In this document: positions 27,452 through 35,105 of the stretch, in pieces
Layout of the letters: each line of letters starts with the position of its first letter
How positions within the stretch are numbered: the first letter of the stretch is position 1
Assembly (NCBI GenBank): GCA_002448445.1
Contig: DJYC01000041.1
Coordinates: 86,658-150,657, forward strand
Source: Treponema sp. UBA6988
GTDB lineage: Bacteria; Spirochaetota; Spirochaetia; Treponematales; Treponemataceae
Reading direction: 5' to 3'
DNA: 64,000 bases
Made by a program: the position numbers and the translations under genes
The notes under the pieces: model-generated
Told to the model about the DNA's origin: nothing
Seen by the model: only the letters and a program-made list of their open reading frames with translations
The model's database searches: none

Positions 27452-27963
27452 TTTTGTCTCCGTTTTTTTCTTTGGTCTACATATATATATTCATAGCTAA
27501 AAGTTAAAAACATAGAAGTTTGCGTAAATTTTTTTGAGAAATGTTCCCTTCGACAAGCCGCTTGACGCTGCGCTGCGAGTGCAGGGAACGGTATTTTTAT
27601 TTCTTGCCAATTAATATAAAGCCATGGATGAGGGCGTTCTTGCCGAGCAATACCGAGCCATGGATGGCGGCTTAGCAACATGCAGAAGTGCAACGCGCTT
27701 CTGCAATCCCAAGAAAATCCATGGATGGATTTTCTTGGGCGACGTACGCCGTCCGTGGAGGGGCGGGCGCGAGCCCGTTGCGTAGCAATGGAGCGGGTAG
27801 GGGCCCGCGGAACCCCGGAAGGGCGGTGACAAAAGGCATGGGCGGTCGAATTAGCCAAAGAGTAAAATGGTAGAGCGTATAATAGTACCGTCCAGAAAAT
27901 TAAGAAGAAATACGCTTTTATAAAAAGAAAATTTATGATACATTTTTTTTAGGAGATTGACTT
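27452..27963. other. 512-bp intergenic region: gspD leader and repeat copy 2
   Basis: Next to gspD there is an AT-rich stretch (27480-27540) with TATATAT, where the operon promoter probably lies, although no good -35/-10 pair is evident. Bases 27540-27895 are GC-rich repeat sequence. A possible TATGAT -10 for the DUF4230 gene lies at 27934-27939. No gene is supported. Confidence 0.6.
27540..27895. repeat. Intergenic GC-rich repeat, copy 2
   Basis: Contains GGAACCCCGGAAGGGCGGTG, GGCATGGGCGGTCGAATTAG, TAAAATGGTAGAGC and TACCGTCC in order. The same words occur at 36600-36710 and, inverted, at 63905-64000. An inner dyad with AAAATCCATGGATGGATTTT is near 27715-27735. Confidence 0.75.
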
Positions 27964-28707
27964 ATGGAAAAAAAATCTTTGAAGAAAAATGCTGGTCGTG
28001 CGGGAAAAAAGGCCGGGCATGAAGAAAGAAATGAAGTTGCACTTAGGGAAGAAGAATATAGAAGGATAGACAGGGAAAGTGAGCGCGACTATGCTGGGCG
28101 GGAAGAGAGGGGAAGGGCTTCTTCTTTTGCCGGGACTTTGCGCCTTGTGAAATTTTTTGTCTTCCTGTTTGTTTTGCTTGCTGCTCTTCTTGCCGCTTAC
28201 TATGGCTGGAAAAAATTTACAAAGATTCAGATAGAAAGAAAATATTCTACGATTTCTTCGCAGATTCAGGAAGTTGCAGAACTTACTGCGATTAAGTACA
28301 CCTACAACGATGTTGTGAGCATAAAAAAATCTGCGGTGGGCGGAATGAGCAAGGCCTACAGCATTGTTAAGTACACGGGAATTATCCGTGTTGGAATTCG
28401 CGATGTTTCTGATATTGGAATAAACATTAGTCCCGATGGAAACAGCGTTTCTGTAAAAGTTCCGCGCTCGGAGATTTTGGAGAATGCCCTTCTTAGCCAG
28501 GAAGTGTTTGATGAAAAGGACGGCGTTTTTGTTGGCGTGAACACCAAGGAAGTTATGGAAGAGATTAAGCGCGCAATGGAAAGTCAGCTTTCCCAGATAA
28601 AGGATTCTGGAATTGAAAAGGATGCGGATAAGAAGGTGAAGTCGCTTTTGGAGAGCATGATAAAGGGTGCGGGGTATGAATCTGTTAGCGTGAAGGTTGG
28701 GCTTTGA
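27964..28707 (+). CDS. DUF4230 membrane protein
   Basis: 247 residues. A charged Lys/Arg/Glu-rich cytoplasmic N-terminus (about 1-58) is followed by one membrane segment (about 60-82) and an extracytoplasmic DUF4230 domain: ELTAIKYTYNDVVSIKKSAV, then KYTGIIRVGIRDVSDIGINI and VKVPRSEILENALL. DUF4230 proteins are widespread and uncharacterised. AGGAG lies 6-7 nt before the ATG. Confidence 0.85.
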   Translation: MEKKSLKKNAGRAGKKAGHEERNEVALREEEYRRIDRESERDYAGREERGRASSFAGTLRLVKFFVFLFVLLAALLAAYYGWKKFTKIQIERKYSTISSQIQEVAELTAIKYTYNDVVSIKKSAVGGMSKAYSIVKYTGIIRVGIRDVSDIGINISPDGNSVSVKVPRSEILENALLSQEVFDEKDGVFVGVNTKEVMEEIKRAMESQLSQIKDSGIEKDADKKVKSLLESMIKGAGYESVSVKVGL

Positions 28708-28723
28708 TTTTGCGGCTGGGGTG

Positions 28724-28875
28724 GATTATCGGGTCAAGCCCGATAATGACAGCGGTGGGCTTTTGTAATGACAGCGGTGGGCTTTTGTAATGACAGCGGT
28801 GGGCTTTTGTAATGACAGCGGTGGGTTTTTGTAATGACTGCGGTGCGCTTTTATAATGATAGTGGTGCGCTTTGA
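28724..28875. repeat. REP-like palindrome followed by a six-copy 22-bp tandem repeat
   Basis: A palindrome (ATTATCGGG-TCAAG-CCCGATAAT) at 28724-28750 is followed by six head-to-tail 22-bp units beginning TAATGACAGCGG at 28744, 28766, 28788, 28810, 28832 and 28854. The first three are identical and the last two have diverged. The unit begins with the right end of the palindrome. It lies between the converging DUF4230 and rpoN genes. Confidence 0.9.
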
Positions 28876-28879
28876 GTTT

Positions 28880-30400
28880 TTACTGCCTGTTGTAGGATGA
28901 TTCTATGTTGAGCTGCGCCCTGTATTTTGCAACGGTGCGGCGGGCAACATTTATTCCTTTTGCGGCAAGTGCGTCTGCAACTTTTTGGTCGCTCAGTTTT
29001 TTTGAGTCGTTTTTGTGCTCTTCGAGAATCTGTTTTATTTGGAAGAGTACCTGGTCTTTGCTTGTGTCTGAGACTGCGTTTGTAAAGAAATATTTTACTT
29101 CGAACAAGCCCCACTGGCACTGGATGTACTTGCTGTTTGCCATTCGGGAAATTGTTGTTTCGTGAACTCCTAGTATGTCTGCCACGTCTTTTTGCTTTAG
29201 GGCTGCAAGGTTGCCTGGGCCTTTCTTGAAAAATTCGTGCTGCATTTTTACGATTACGCAAACTGCGCTAAGGAGTGTGTCTTGGCGGTACTGGATGCTT
29301 TCTATAAAATCGCGGGCTTTTTTTATTCCTTCTGTTACGGCTTTGTTTTTTGAATCTGCGTACTGTTCGAAGGTTTTGTCTATGCTTAGGGCGGGGAGCC
29401 TGTCTTTTGCGGGGCGGACTTTCCAGACTGTTGCTTGGGGTTTGTCTGTTTTGCTAACTGTTGCTTTGCCGACCTGTGCTTGGTAAACCACCATGCCCTT
29501 GGAAAAGTCTTCTTCCGGCAAGCTTTCGCTTTCGTTTGCGGAAAGAACTTCCTCTACGTAAATGTCCGGGGCAACGTAATGGGCTTCCTTGATGCCGAAT
29601 CCCTGTGCGGGAAAGGGGGTAAGGGTGCGGATAAAGTCTATTGCCTTTTGCACTGTGTCTTCCGTAACATCTGAAAGCTCTATCTTTGAAATTTCATCGT
29701 CTTCTTTTAGTGCGAACATTTTCTTTTGTTCCGCAAGGTAAGAGATGATTTTCTTTGTTGCCCGGTCTGCAAGCGGCGGGTTTATAAAGTCCAGACGGCC
29801 GTTTAGGATAAAGAGGGCAAGGTGCTGGTTCTTGTCTTTTAGTCTTGCCTGTACGTAAAGGCTTTCCTCCGAATTTTTTGTGCAGCAGCCTTCGGGGGAA
29901 AATGACTGGATTAGGGAAATGATTTTGTTTAGCATTTCCGTTTTTTGTTCTGGATGGCCCTTGTCTATAAAGGAGATTGGGGAGAGCATGTGGAAGCCTT
30001 TGTCGGAGAGGTTGTAGATGAGCTTTTCGCCCAGGTCCATTTCTTCTTTGGAGAGGTCTTCCATGTGCAGCTGGCTTAGCAGGTTTTCTTTTAGGCTTTT
30101 TCTGAATTCTTGCTTTGATTCAAGTGCCTGTTGGTAAGAGTTGCTTGCTTCTTGGGCGGTTTGGCTTACATTGCCGGTAACCCTTGTTGTGTCTGGCCTG
30201 TTTGAACCTGTCTTTTTTTTGCTTAGGGAAGAGCCTAGTTCCCTTACTTCCAGGGCAGGGTTTTCCGCCGCCTGCCTGTAGATTTCTTCGCGCAAGTCGG
30301 TGGAACCCATTGCAAGCAAATTCATGGCCTGAATCTGCTTTTGGCTCATCACTTGAAGTTGAGACTGTTTTAATGTCTGCTGAAAATCTATTGCCGCCAT
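28880..30400 (-). CDS. rpoN: RNA polymerase sigma-54 factor
   Basis: 506 residues with all three regions. Region I is Gln/Leu-rich (QTLKQSQLQVMSQKQIQAMN). The core-binding region holds LHMEDLSKEEMDLGEKLIYN. The DNA-binding part has the HTH with VADILGVHETTISRMANSKY and the RpoN box ARRTVAKYR near the end. It recognises GG-N10-GC promoters with enhancer-binding activators; none is encoded here. Copy 1 of the 145-bp inverted-repeat element lies 15 bp upstream of the start. Confidence 0.95.
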   Translation of the reverse strand: MAAIDFQQTLKQSQLQVMSQKQIQAMNLLAMGSTDLREEIYRQAAENPALEVRELGSSLSKKKTGSNRPDTTRVTGNVSQTAQEASNSYQQALESKQEFRKSLKENLLSQLHMEDLSKEEMDLGEKLIYNLSDKGFHMLSPISFIDKGHPEQKTEMLNKIISLIQSFSPEGCCTKNSEESLYVQARLKDKNQHLALFILNGRLDFINPPLADRATKKIISYLAEQKKMFALKEDDEISKIELSDVTEDTVQKAIDFIRTLTPFPAQGFGIKEAHYVAPDIYVEEVLSANESESLPEEDFSKGMVVYQAQVGKATVSKTDKPQATVWKVRPAKDRLPALSIDKTFEQYADSKNKAVTEGIKKARDFIESIQYRQDTLLSAVCVIVKMQHEFFKKGPGNLAALKQKDVADILGVHETTISRMANSKYIQCQWGLFEVKYFFTNAVSDTSKDQVLFQIKQILEEHKNDSKKLSDQKVADALAAKGINVARRTVAKYRAQLNIESSYNRQ

Positions 30401-30415
30401 ATGTCTTTAATCGCC

Positions 30416-30560
30416 GGAAATCAATTTTGTGTTCCACTCCCAGAAAAATCTGCCAGAAACGCCTCAGTTGCGCGTACAAGGTATTAAGGTCGCTTTCGCT
30501 CCCCCGCGCAAAGGGCGTTTCTGTCATATTTTTCTTCCGTTGCACACAAAATTGATTTCC
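30416..30560. mobile_element. 145-bp MITE-like element, copy 1
   Basis: Begins GGAAATCAATTTTGTGT and ends with its exact reverse complement (17-bp perfect terminal repeats). A second inverted pair lies inside. The sequence is the reverse complement of the element at 50682-50826, with the same length and a few differences. No target-site duplication is obvious. It sits between the divergent rpoN and DUF1015 genes. Confidence 0.8.
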
Positions 30561-30611
30561 TGCATTATTGCATAAATTAAGGATAGTATAGCATAAAATT
30601 CGAAATGGGGG

Positions 30612-30617
30612 TATACT
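30612..30617 (+). promoter_or_regulatory. -10 hexamer of the DUF1015 gene (leaderless geometry)
   Basis: TATACT ends 7 nt before the A of the ATG at 30624. The -35 at the right distance (TAGCAT) is poor. Confidence 0.5.
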
Positions 30618-30623
30618 CTTTGC

Positions 30624-31955
30624 ATGAATAATTTTGCTGAATACGGTCTGGCAGTGCCTGAGATTCTTCTGCCAAAGGATAAGGATTTAAAGACTTGGTG
30701 CGTTATTGCATGTGATCAGTTTACCCAGGATATTTCTTATTGGGAAAATGCGGAAAAGGCAACTTGTGGAAAACCTTCCACTTTGAATCTGATTTTGCCG
30801 GAGGTTTATCTTTCCAGACCAGACAAGGCTGAGCGCATAAAGAAAATTCATTTGGCCATGGATTCATATTTGAAGGAAGGTGTTTTTGATGCGCCAAAAA
30901 ATGAATTCATTTATATAGAAAGAAAAACTGCTTTTGGCAGGGTAAGGAAAGGCCTTTTGTGTGCGGTAGACCTTGATTCATACGAGTGGAAGCCCTTTAG
31001 CAAGAGCCTTATACGCGCTACGGAGGCCACCATTGTTGACCGCATTCCTCCGCGTAAGGAGATTAGGAAGGGCGCACCTCTTGAAAGCCCCCACATAATG
31101 CTTTTGGTAAACGACCAGCAAAGGCTTCTTGTTGAGCGTGCAGGGGATGCTGCAAAGAAAAAAGCCCCTGTTTATTCAGGCAACCTTATGCTTGAAAGCG
31201 GTTCTATTACAGGCTGGGCCCTTTCTTCTGATGATGAGCTTTCTTTGGTTAAGGATTCTCTTGGCAAATTAAAGCAGAAGAATACGGATTCTGACGGAAG
31301 TGCCTTTATGTTTGCGGTAGGAGACGGAAACCATTCGCTTGCCACGGCTAAGGCTGTTTGGGATGAATACAAGGCAGAGCTTAAGGCATTGGGAAAGAGT
31401 GATGAAGAAATTGCAGCTTGCCCTGTGCGCTATGCCCTTGCAGAAATTGTTAACATTTATGACCAGGGTCTTACCTTTGAGCCTATTCACCGCGTTGTTT
31501 TGGGTGCGGATAAGGATGAACTTGAAGGATTTTTGAAGGACAAAATGAATGCTTCTGTTTCTTTTGCAAAGGACCAGAGGGAGCTGGAGAAAGAAGTTGC
31601 ATCTTCCGGTGGAAACTTTGGCCTTGTCTATACTGCCTGTGGAAAGACAAGCTATGTTCTTTGCAAGACTGGCGTAAAGGAGCTTCTTGTTAGCAAGATT
31701 CAGCCCCTTCTTGATGACTTTATAAAAGAAAGAAATTCTTCTGGTAAGGCAATAGAGATTGACTATATACACGGAAGCGGGGAAGTCTTCCGCTTGGGTG
31801 CAAAAGAGGGGAACGTAACAATTCTTTTGCCACCTGTTGCCAAGGATTCTTTCTTTGCAACAATCAACAAGACAGGCCCCTTGCCAAGAAAGAGCTTTAG
31901 TATGGGAGAGGCCAGCGAAAAGCGCTTTTACCTTGAGTGCAGGAGGCTTTTATAG
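30624..31955 (+). CDS. DUF1015 family protein
   Basis: 443-residue cytoplasmic protein of the DUF1015 family, which is found in many anaerobes and spirochetes without assigned biochemistry. Family landmarks: AVPEILLPKDKDL, VIACDQFTQDISYW, YIERKTAFGRVRKGLLCAVDL, FAVGDGNHSLATAKAVWDEY, and the end KDSFFATINKTGPLPRKSFSMG. The ATG has no adjacent Shine-Dalgarno, and its -10 lies 6 nt away, so a leaderless message is predicted. pth follows 2 nt after its stop. Confidence 0.85.
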   Translation: MNNFAEYGLAVPEILLPKDKDLKTWCVIACDQFTQDISYWENAEKATCGKPSTLNLILPEVYLSRPDKAERIKKIHLAMDSYLKEGVFDAPKNEFIYIERKTAFGRVRKGLLCAVDLDSYEWKPFSKSLIRATEATIVDRIPPRKEIRKGAPLESPHIMLLVNDQQRLLVERAGDAAKKKAPVYSGNLMLESGSITGWALSSDDELSLVKDSLGKLKQKNTDSDGSAFMFAVGDGNHSLATAKAVWDEYKAELKALGKSDEEIAACPVRYALAEIVNIYDQGLTFEPIHRVVLGADKDELEGFLKDKMNASVSFAKDQRELEKEVASSGGNFGLVYTACGKTSYVLCKTGVKELLVSKIQPLLDDFIKERNSSGKAIEIDYIHGSGEVFRLGAKEGNVTILLPPVAKDSFFATINKTGPLPRKSFSMGEASEKRFYLECRRLL

Positions 31956-31957
31956 CC

Positions 31958-32611
31958 ATGATTCAGCTGGTTGCATTTTTGGGAAACTATGGCCGCGAAT
32001 ACGAGAACACAAGGCACAATACCGCCTGGATGTTTGAAGACTCGCTGCCTTTTGCAAATAAAATAAGCTGGCAGAACAAGTACAAGTCTGACTTTTGTGC
32101 AATTGACTACGAAGTGCTTATGGGCTGGCTTTTGGAAAGCGGGCTTGTAAAGCAGAGGTCTGACGGTTCTTTGCCCATTCCTTCTTCCGCACCTGCAAAG
32201 ATTTATTTTATGAAGCCTCTTACCTACATGAACCTTAGCGGCGATGCGGTTGTAGAGGCGGCTCATTTTTTTAAGATTCCGCCGGAAGACATTCTGATTG
32301 TGCACGACGAGATAGAGCTTGCGCCGGGCTTTGTTAGCCTAAAGTGGGGCGGTGGCCTTGGAGGGCATAACGGTTTGCGTTCTGTAAAAGCGGTGCTTGG
32401 TACTGCTGACTTTTGGAGGCTGCGCTTTGGCGTTGGAAAGTGCACCAACGGTTCTGTTGCGGATTATGTCCTTGGCAAATTTGCGGGGGACGAGGCAATT
32501 CTTATGAGCCAAGTCTTTGAGATGACGCTTCCTCTTTTTGCAAAGGTTCTTACCGCAAAGGATGCCCACAATCTTTTGGGTGAGTGGGGAAAGAAGAAGC
32601 TTGTGGAATAG
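31958..32611 (+). CDS. pth: Peptidyl-tRNA hydrolase
   Basis: 217 residues from the ATG at 31958, with AGGAGG 11 nt upstream inside the DUF1015 gene. It recycles peptidyl-tRNA. The fold is clear: FLGNYGREYENTRHNTAWMF (catalytic His in TRHN), KPLTYMNLSGDAV, LIVHDEIELAPGFVSLKWGG and GHNGLRSVK. Two changes from the usual motif: FLGNYG in place of GLGNPG, and HDEIEL in place of HDDLDL. There is an insertion of about 20 residues around LMGWLLESGLVKQRSDGS. Convergent with the ECF gene (3-nt gap). Confidence 0.92.
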   Translation: MIQLVAFLGNYGREYENTRHNTAWMFEDSLPFANKISWQNKYKSDFCAIDYEVLMGWLLESGLVKQRSDGSLPIPSSAPAKIYFMKPLTYMNLSGDAVVEAAHFFKIPPEDILIVHDEIELAPGFVSLKWGGGLGGHNGLRSVKAVLGTADFWRLRFGVGKCTNGSVADYVLGKFAGDEAILMSQVFEMTLPLFAKVLTAKDAHNLLGEWGKKKLVE

Positions 32612-32614
32612 CGG

Positions 32615-33265
32615 TTACTGAAGTTCTTCGATTTTACTAAGCTTTGATTTTTTGTTCTTTACGGCATAAATTGAAGTCAGCACTGTTGCAACGATTATTG
32701 TAGCCGTTATTATTTCCCAGATTCCGTTTGTGGCAAGCGTACATGCGATTATTGCGATGAAGCCTCCGACCGGGGAAAGGTTGTCCGTAGAAAAGCCGAA
32801 CTGTTCCATTGCGCCTTTCATTCCCTGCAGAAGAGGCTCCGCGTAGAAGATGTAGAGGGCTGCCATTACGATAAGTGTGTGGCAGAGTGTGCCTACGGCT
32901 GCTGCGATGGAGCCGGAGATTACTTTTGAAAAGCCGGGCAGCTTGTTTAGCAGCTTGCATATAGCCCAGACCGCAACCGGGAAAAGCATTCTTGGCAGGA
33001 CTGAGCAGAAGGGGTTGATGAAAAAGGGGCTTCCTGTTTGGGCTGCCCTGATTAGGCTTGAAAGACCGAATATGAGACCTACGCTTACTCCCGGGACAAG
33101 GCCTGCAAGTATTACGGCAAGGATTACCGGGATGTGCATTATGGTTATGGCAAGGAGGCCTATCTGTATGTAGCCGAGGGGGGTAAAGCTTAATACTACG
33201 CTGAGTGCCCCGAATACGCCCGTAAGCGCGATTTTATAGTTTATTGAGCGGTTTGTTTTTTCCAT
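32615..33265 (-). CDS. ECF transporter S component, substrate unknown
   Basis: 216 residues, six predicted membrane segments. The N-terminal part (ALTGVFGALSVVLSFTPLGY, then LLAITIMHIPVILAVILAGL) and the PGVSVGLIFGLSSLIRAAQT stretch match vitamin-type ECF substrate-binding subunits. The A1/A2/T energising module is not nearby, so it probably shares a common one. The Lys-rich C-terminus is cytoplasmic. No riboswitch fits in the short leader (about 27 nt from the predicted start of transcription), so the substrate cannot be inferred from regulation. Confidence 0.82.
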   Translation of the reverse strand: MEKTNRSINYKIALTGVFGALSVVLSFTPLGYIQIGLLAITIMHIPVILAVILAGLVPGVSVGLIFGLSSLIRAAQTGSPFFINPFCSVLPRMLFPVAVWAICKLLNKLPGFSKVISGSIAAAVGTLCHTLIVMAALYIFYAEPLLQGMKGAMEQFGFSTDNLSPVGGFIAIIACTLATNGIWEIITATIIVATVLTSIYAVKNKKSKLSKIEELQ

Positions 33266-33298
33266 AAAAAGCCTCTGTAAAACTCTGGTGATTTTTAA

Positions 33299-33327
33299 TT
33301 TATAATGTGATTTTACTTAAAAATCAA
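33299..33327 (-). promoter_or_regulatory. Sigma-70 promoter of the ECF gene
   Basis: On the minus strand TTGATT (33327-33322), 17 bp, TATAAA (33304-33299). Confidence 0.7.
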
Positions 33328-33341
33328 GGGACTGTAAAGGG

Positions 33342-33435
33342 CAAAAAAAATGCGGTATATGCAAAAGGCAGGCGCATATACCGCATAAATCTATCTTTAG
33401 ACGACAACTTAATTTAAAAGCAGGTTGTTAAGTTG
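33342..33435 (-). terminator. Terminator region after the DUF2259 gene
   Basis: Reading from the minus strand, an inverted repeat CAACTTAA/TTAAGTTG (33435-33405) is followed by a perfect 13-bp stem ATGCGGTATATGC / GCATATACCGCAT (33386-33350) and a run of 7-8 T. The second hairpin is a classical Rho-independent terminator. Confidence 0.8.
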
Positions 33436-33460
33436 CCTCCCACCAAAAGATTTTCCAAAT

Positions 33461-34165
33461 TTAAAGGCGGATTGTCTCCACCATGTAGCGGATGGACGTT
33501 CCCTTGTCATCCTTTAGGGTCTTTTCCACTATAAAGACAAGGCTCTTTCCAGCCGGGTCGGTAAAGATGCGGTCGATTCTGTAGGAAGTGATGTTTTCCC
33601 TCCAGTAGTCCGGGGTTCCAACTTTTTTGCTGTAGATGATGTTCCCCTCGGAATCCTTTTTTTCCAGGTTTATGTAGAAGCTTGACTGGACATTTGGCCC
33701 GCGGTCCCATGACTTTTTGCTTACGAGCTTTATGTTGTAGTAGATGTCCTCTCCAGCTTCCTCCGAGCCGTCAAAATCCTTGAAGATGATTTCGTCGCCG
33801 GGTGCCTTTGTGTTGCTTTCGCGCACGTAGAGGGGAATCTGCTTTTTGGAGCAGTTGTATTTGTCTATTTTTGCCGAATTGCTTTTTAGGAGCCTGTCGT
33901 AAGCGTTCTTGCCTGAACCTGACTTGTTCCTTGTCTTGTAGACTTCATTTTTTACAAATACGTTTCCAGCCACATCCACTGTGTAGATTTCTGCCCAGGC
34001 TTCGTAAGTTTTGTCCAGCTTTCCGTACTGGCCGAATACGTAAACTTTACCGTCGGAAGAAAAACCTATATCGGAAAAAACGGCTGCGTCGCCGGCAAAG
34101 ACAGTTTGAGTGGTAAGGAGTGATGCGCACAAAAAAAGCGCTAGTGAAGCAACAATTCTTTTCAT
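33461..34165 (-). CDS. DUF2259 exported protein
   Basis: 234 residues from the ATG at 34165, with GGGAGGA upstream. Signal peptide about 1-25 (ALFLCASLLTTQTVFAG). The start of the mature protein, AVFSDIGFSSDGKVYVFGQY, then EAWAEIYTVDVAGN, is the DUF2259 signature, a family concentrated in spirochetes. Function unknown; probably periplasmic. It has its own terminator. Confidence 0.85.
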   Translation of the reverse strand: MKRIVASLALFLCASLLTTQTVFAGDAAVFSDIGFSSDGKVYVFGQYGKLDKTYEAWAEIYTVDVAGNVFVKNEVYKTRNKSGSGKNAYDRLLKSNSAKIDKYNCSKKQIPLYVRESNTKAPGDEIIFKDFDGSEEAGEDIYYNIKLVSKKSWDRGPNVQSSFYINLEKKDSEGNIIYSKKVGTPDYWRENITSYRIDRIFTDPAGKSLVFIVEKTLKDDKGTSIRYMVETIRL

Positions 34166-34488
34166 AAGTCCTCCCAAATTTATAAAACGAATTCTTTCTT
34201 TTTTTATCGGAATGGCAATTTTTATCTTTAGGGCTTTTATTTTGCCTGAAAATGTTCTTTTTCTTCTTTATTATGGCGGCACTTTTATGGTTTTACCGGC
34301 AGTTTTATTAAAGAAGAAGCTGTGCCCCGTGTGTGGGCTTTCCGCACTTCCGCTTTCGCTCCATTCCCCGCAAGCGGGGAACGCCTTCGGCGGTGCTCCA
34401 ATCCCTGCCGCGCCTGGGGATGCTAAAGGAAAATACGATTGAATTTTATGGTGTTTGTGGTATGATATTAGGTAAAGGGGGTACAAAT
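34166..34488. other. 323-bp intergenic region with repeat remnant
   Basis: The part beside the DUF2259 gene is AT-rich (its promoter is not clear). Bases 34310-34440 carry repeat-family words including ATTCCCCGCAAGCGGGGAA, TTCGGCGGTGCTCCAATCC and GGGATGCTAAAGG. The toxin-antitoxin promoter is at the right end. Confidence 0.55.
34439..34466 (+). promoter_or_regulatory. Promoter of the toxin-antitoxin pair
   Basis: TTGAAT (34439-34444), 16 bp, TATGAT (34461-34466) with an extended -10 TGG. Confidence 0.6.
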
Positions 34489-34686
34489 ATGTCAGATTTA
34501 GCTTTTGCAGATTTTTCAGAACAAGTGCTTTCTCTTTCGTATGAACAGACCATTATATTGATGGGTAAAATGCTTGAATCATTAAAATCAAAACGCCCTT
34601 CCGAAGATTATACAGAATTAGAAAAAGATATGACAAGAACTTCCATGAACGCAATGTGGGAGGAACTAAAAGATGACACATGGTGA
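34489..34686 (+). CDS. Antitoxin of a MazF-type toxin-antitoxin pair
   Basis: 65 residues from the ATG at 34489, 17-24 nt after the promoter -10, with GGTAAAGGGGG as ribosome site. Small, acidic C-terminus (LEKDMTRTSMNAMWEELKDD), helical, overlapping the toxin gene by 14 nt. It has no recognised DNA-binding fold; antitoxin identity comes from the overlap, the size and the neighbour. Upstream in-frame ATGs lie before the promoter and are rejected. Confidence 0.75.
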   Translation: MSDLAFADFSEQVLSLSYEQTIILMGKMLESLKSKRPSEDYTELEKDMTRTSMNAMWEELKDDTW

Positions 34687-35038
34687 AATCTGGCTTATTG
34701 ATTTTGGTGAACCTGTCGGAAGTCTCCCCTCAAAAGTTCGTCCTGCGGTAATAATGCAAAATGATTTGCTAGGAATAAAAGACTTGAATACAGCTCTTGT
34801 TATTCCATTTACTTCAAATCTAGATAGGGCCGATTACGAGCCCAATATTCTTTTTAAAAAAGAAGAAACAGGTCTTTCAAAAGATTCAGTCTCAGTAATA
34901 CATCTTTTCGGTGCGGTAAATAAATTTTGTTTTGACAGAAAAGTTGGAAAACTTTCTGAAGAAAACTATAAAAAACTTGTTGAAGCAGTTGTAAAGCTTA
35001 TTTCTGAAGCAAATGTTATTTTAGTAGATGATTTGTAA
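34673..35038 (+). CDS. MazF/PemK-type endoribonuclease toxin
   Basis: 121 residues. MazF/PemK landmarks: HGEIWLIDFGEPVGSLPSKV, then RPAVIMQND, TALVIPFTSNL, TGLSKDSVSVIHLFGAVNKF and KVGKLSEENYKKLVEAV. Such toxins cut mRNA at short motifs and are neutralised by the upstream product. Codon use is more AT-rich than that of the neighbouring housekeeping genes, and the pair lies next to repeat sequence, in keeping with horizontal acquisition. Confidence 0.85.
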   Translation: MTHGEIWLIDFGEPVGSLPSKVRPAVIMQNDLLGIKDLNTALVIPFTSNLDRADYEPNILFKKEETGLSKDSVSVIHLFGAVNKFCFDRKVGKLSEENYKKLVEAVVKLISEANVILVDDL

Positions 35039-35105
35039 TTGTTGAAAAATGACTGCTTTTGTGCAATAATTAAGTTTATATTATTAAAATGTTTTGGAGA
35101 GCATT

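Noticed and set aside
27448..27873. Several open frames of 60-136 residues in the repeat between gspD and the DUF4230 gene
   Set aside because: They follow GC-rich repeat sequence, appear at other repeat copies with altered frames, and have no start signals.
28744..28875. Short tandem repeats that might be a CRISPR array
   Set aside because: Units are head to tail at 22 bp without spacers, so not CRISPR.
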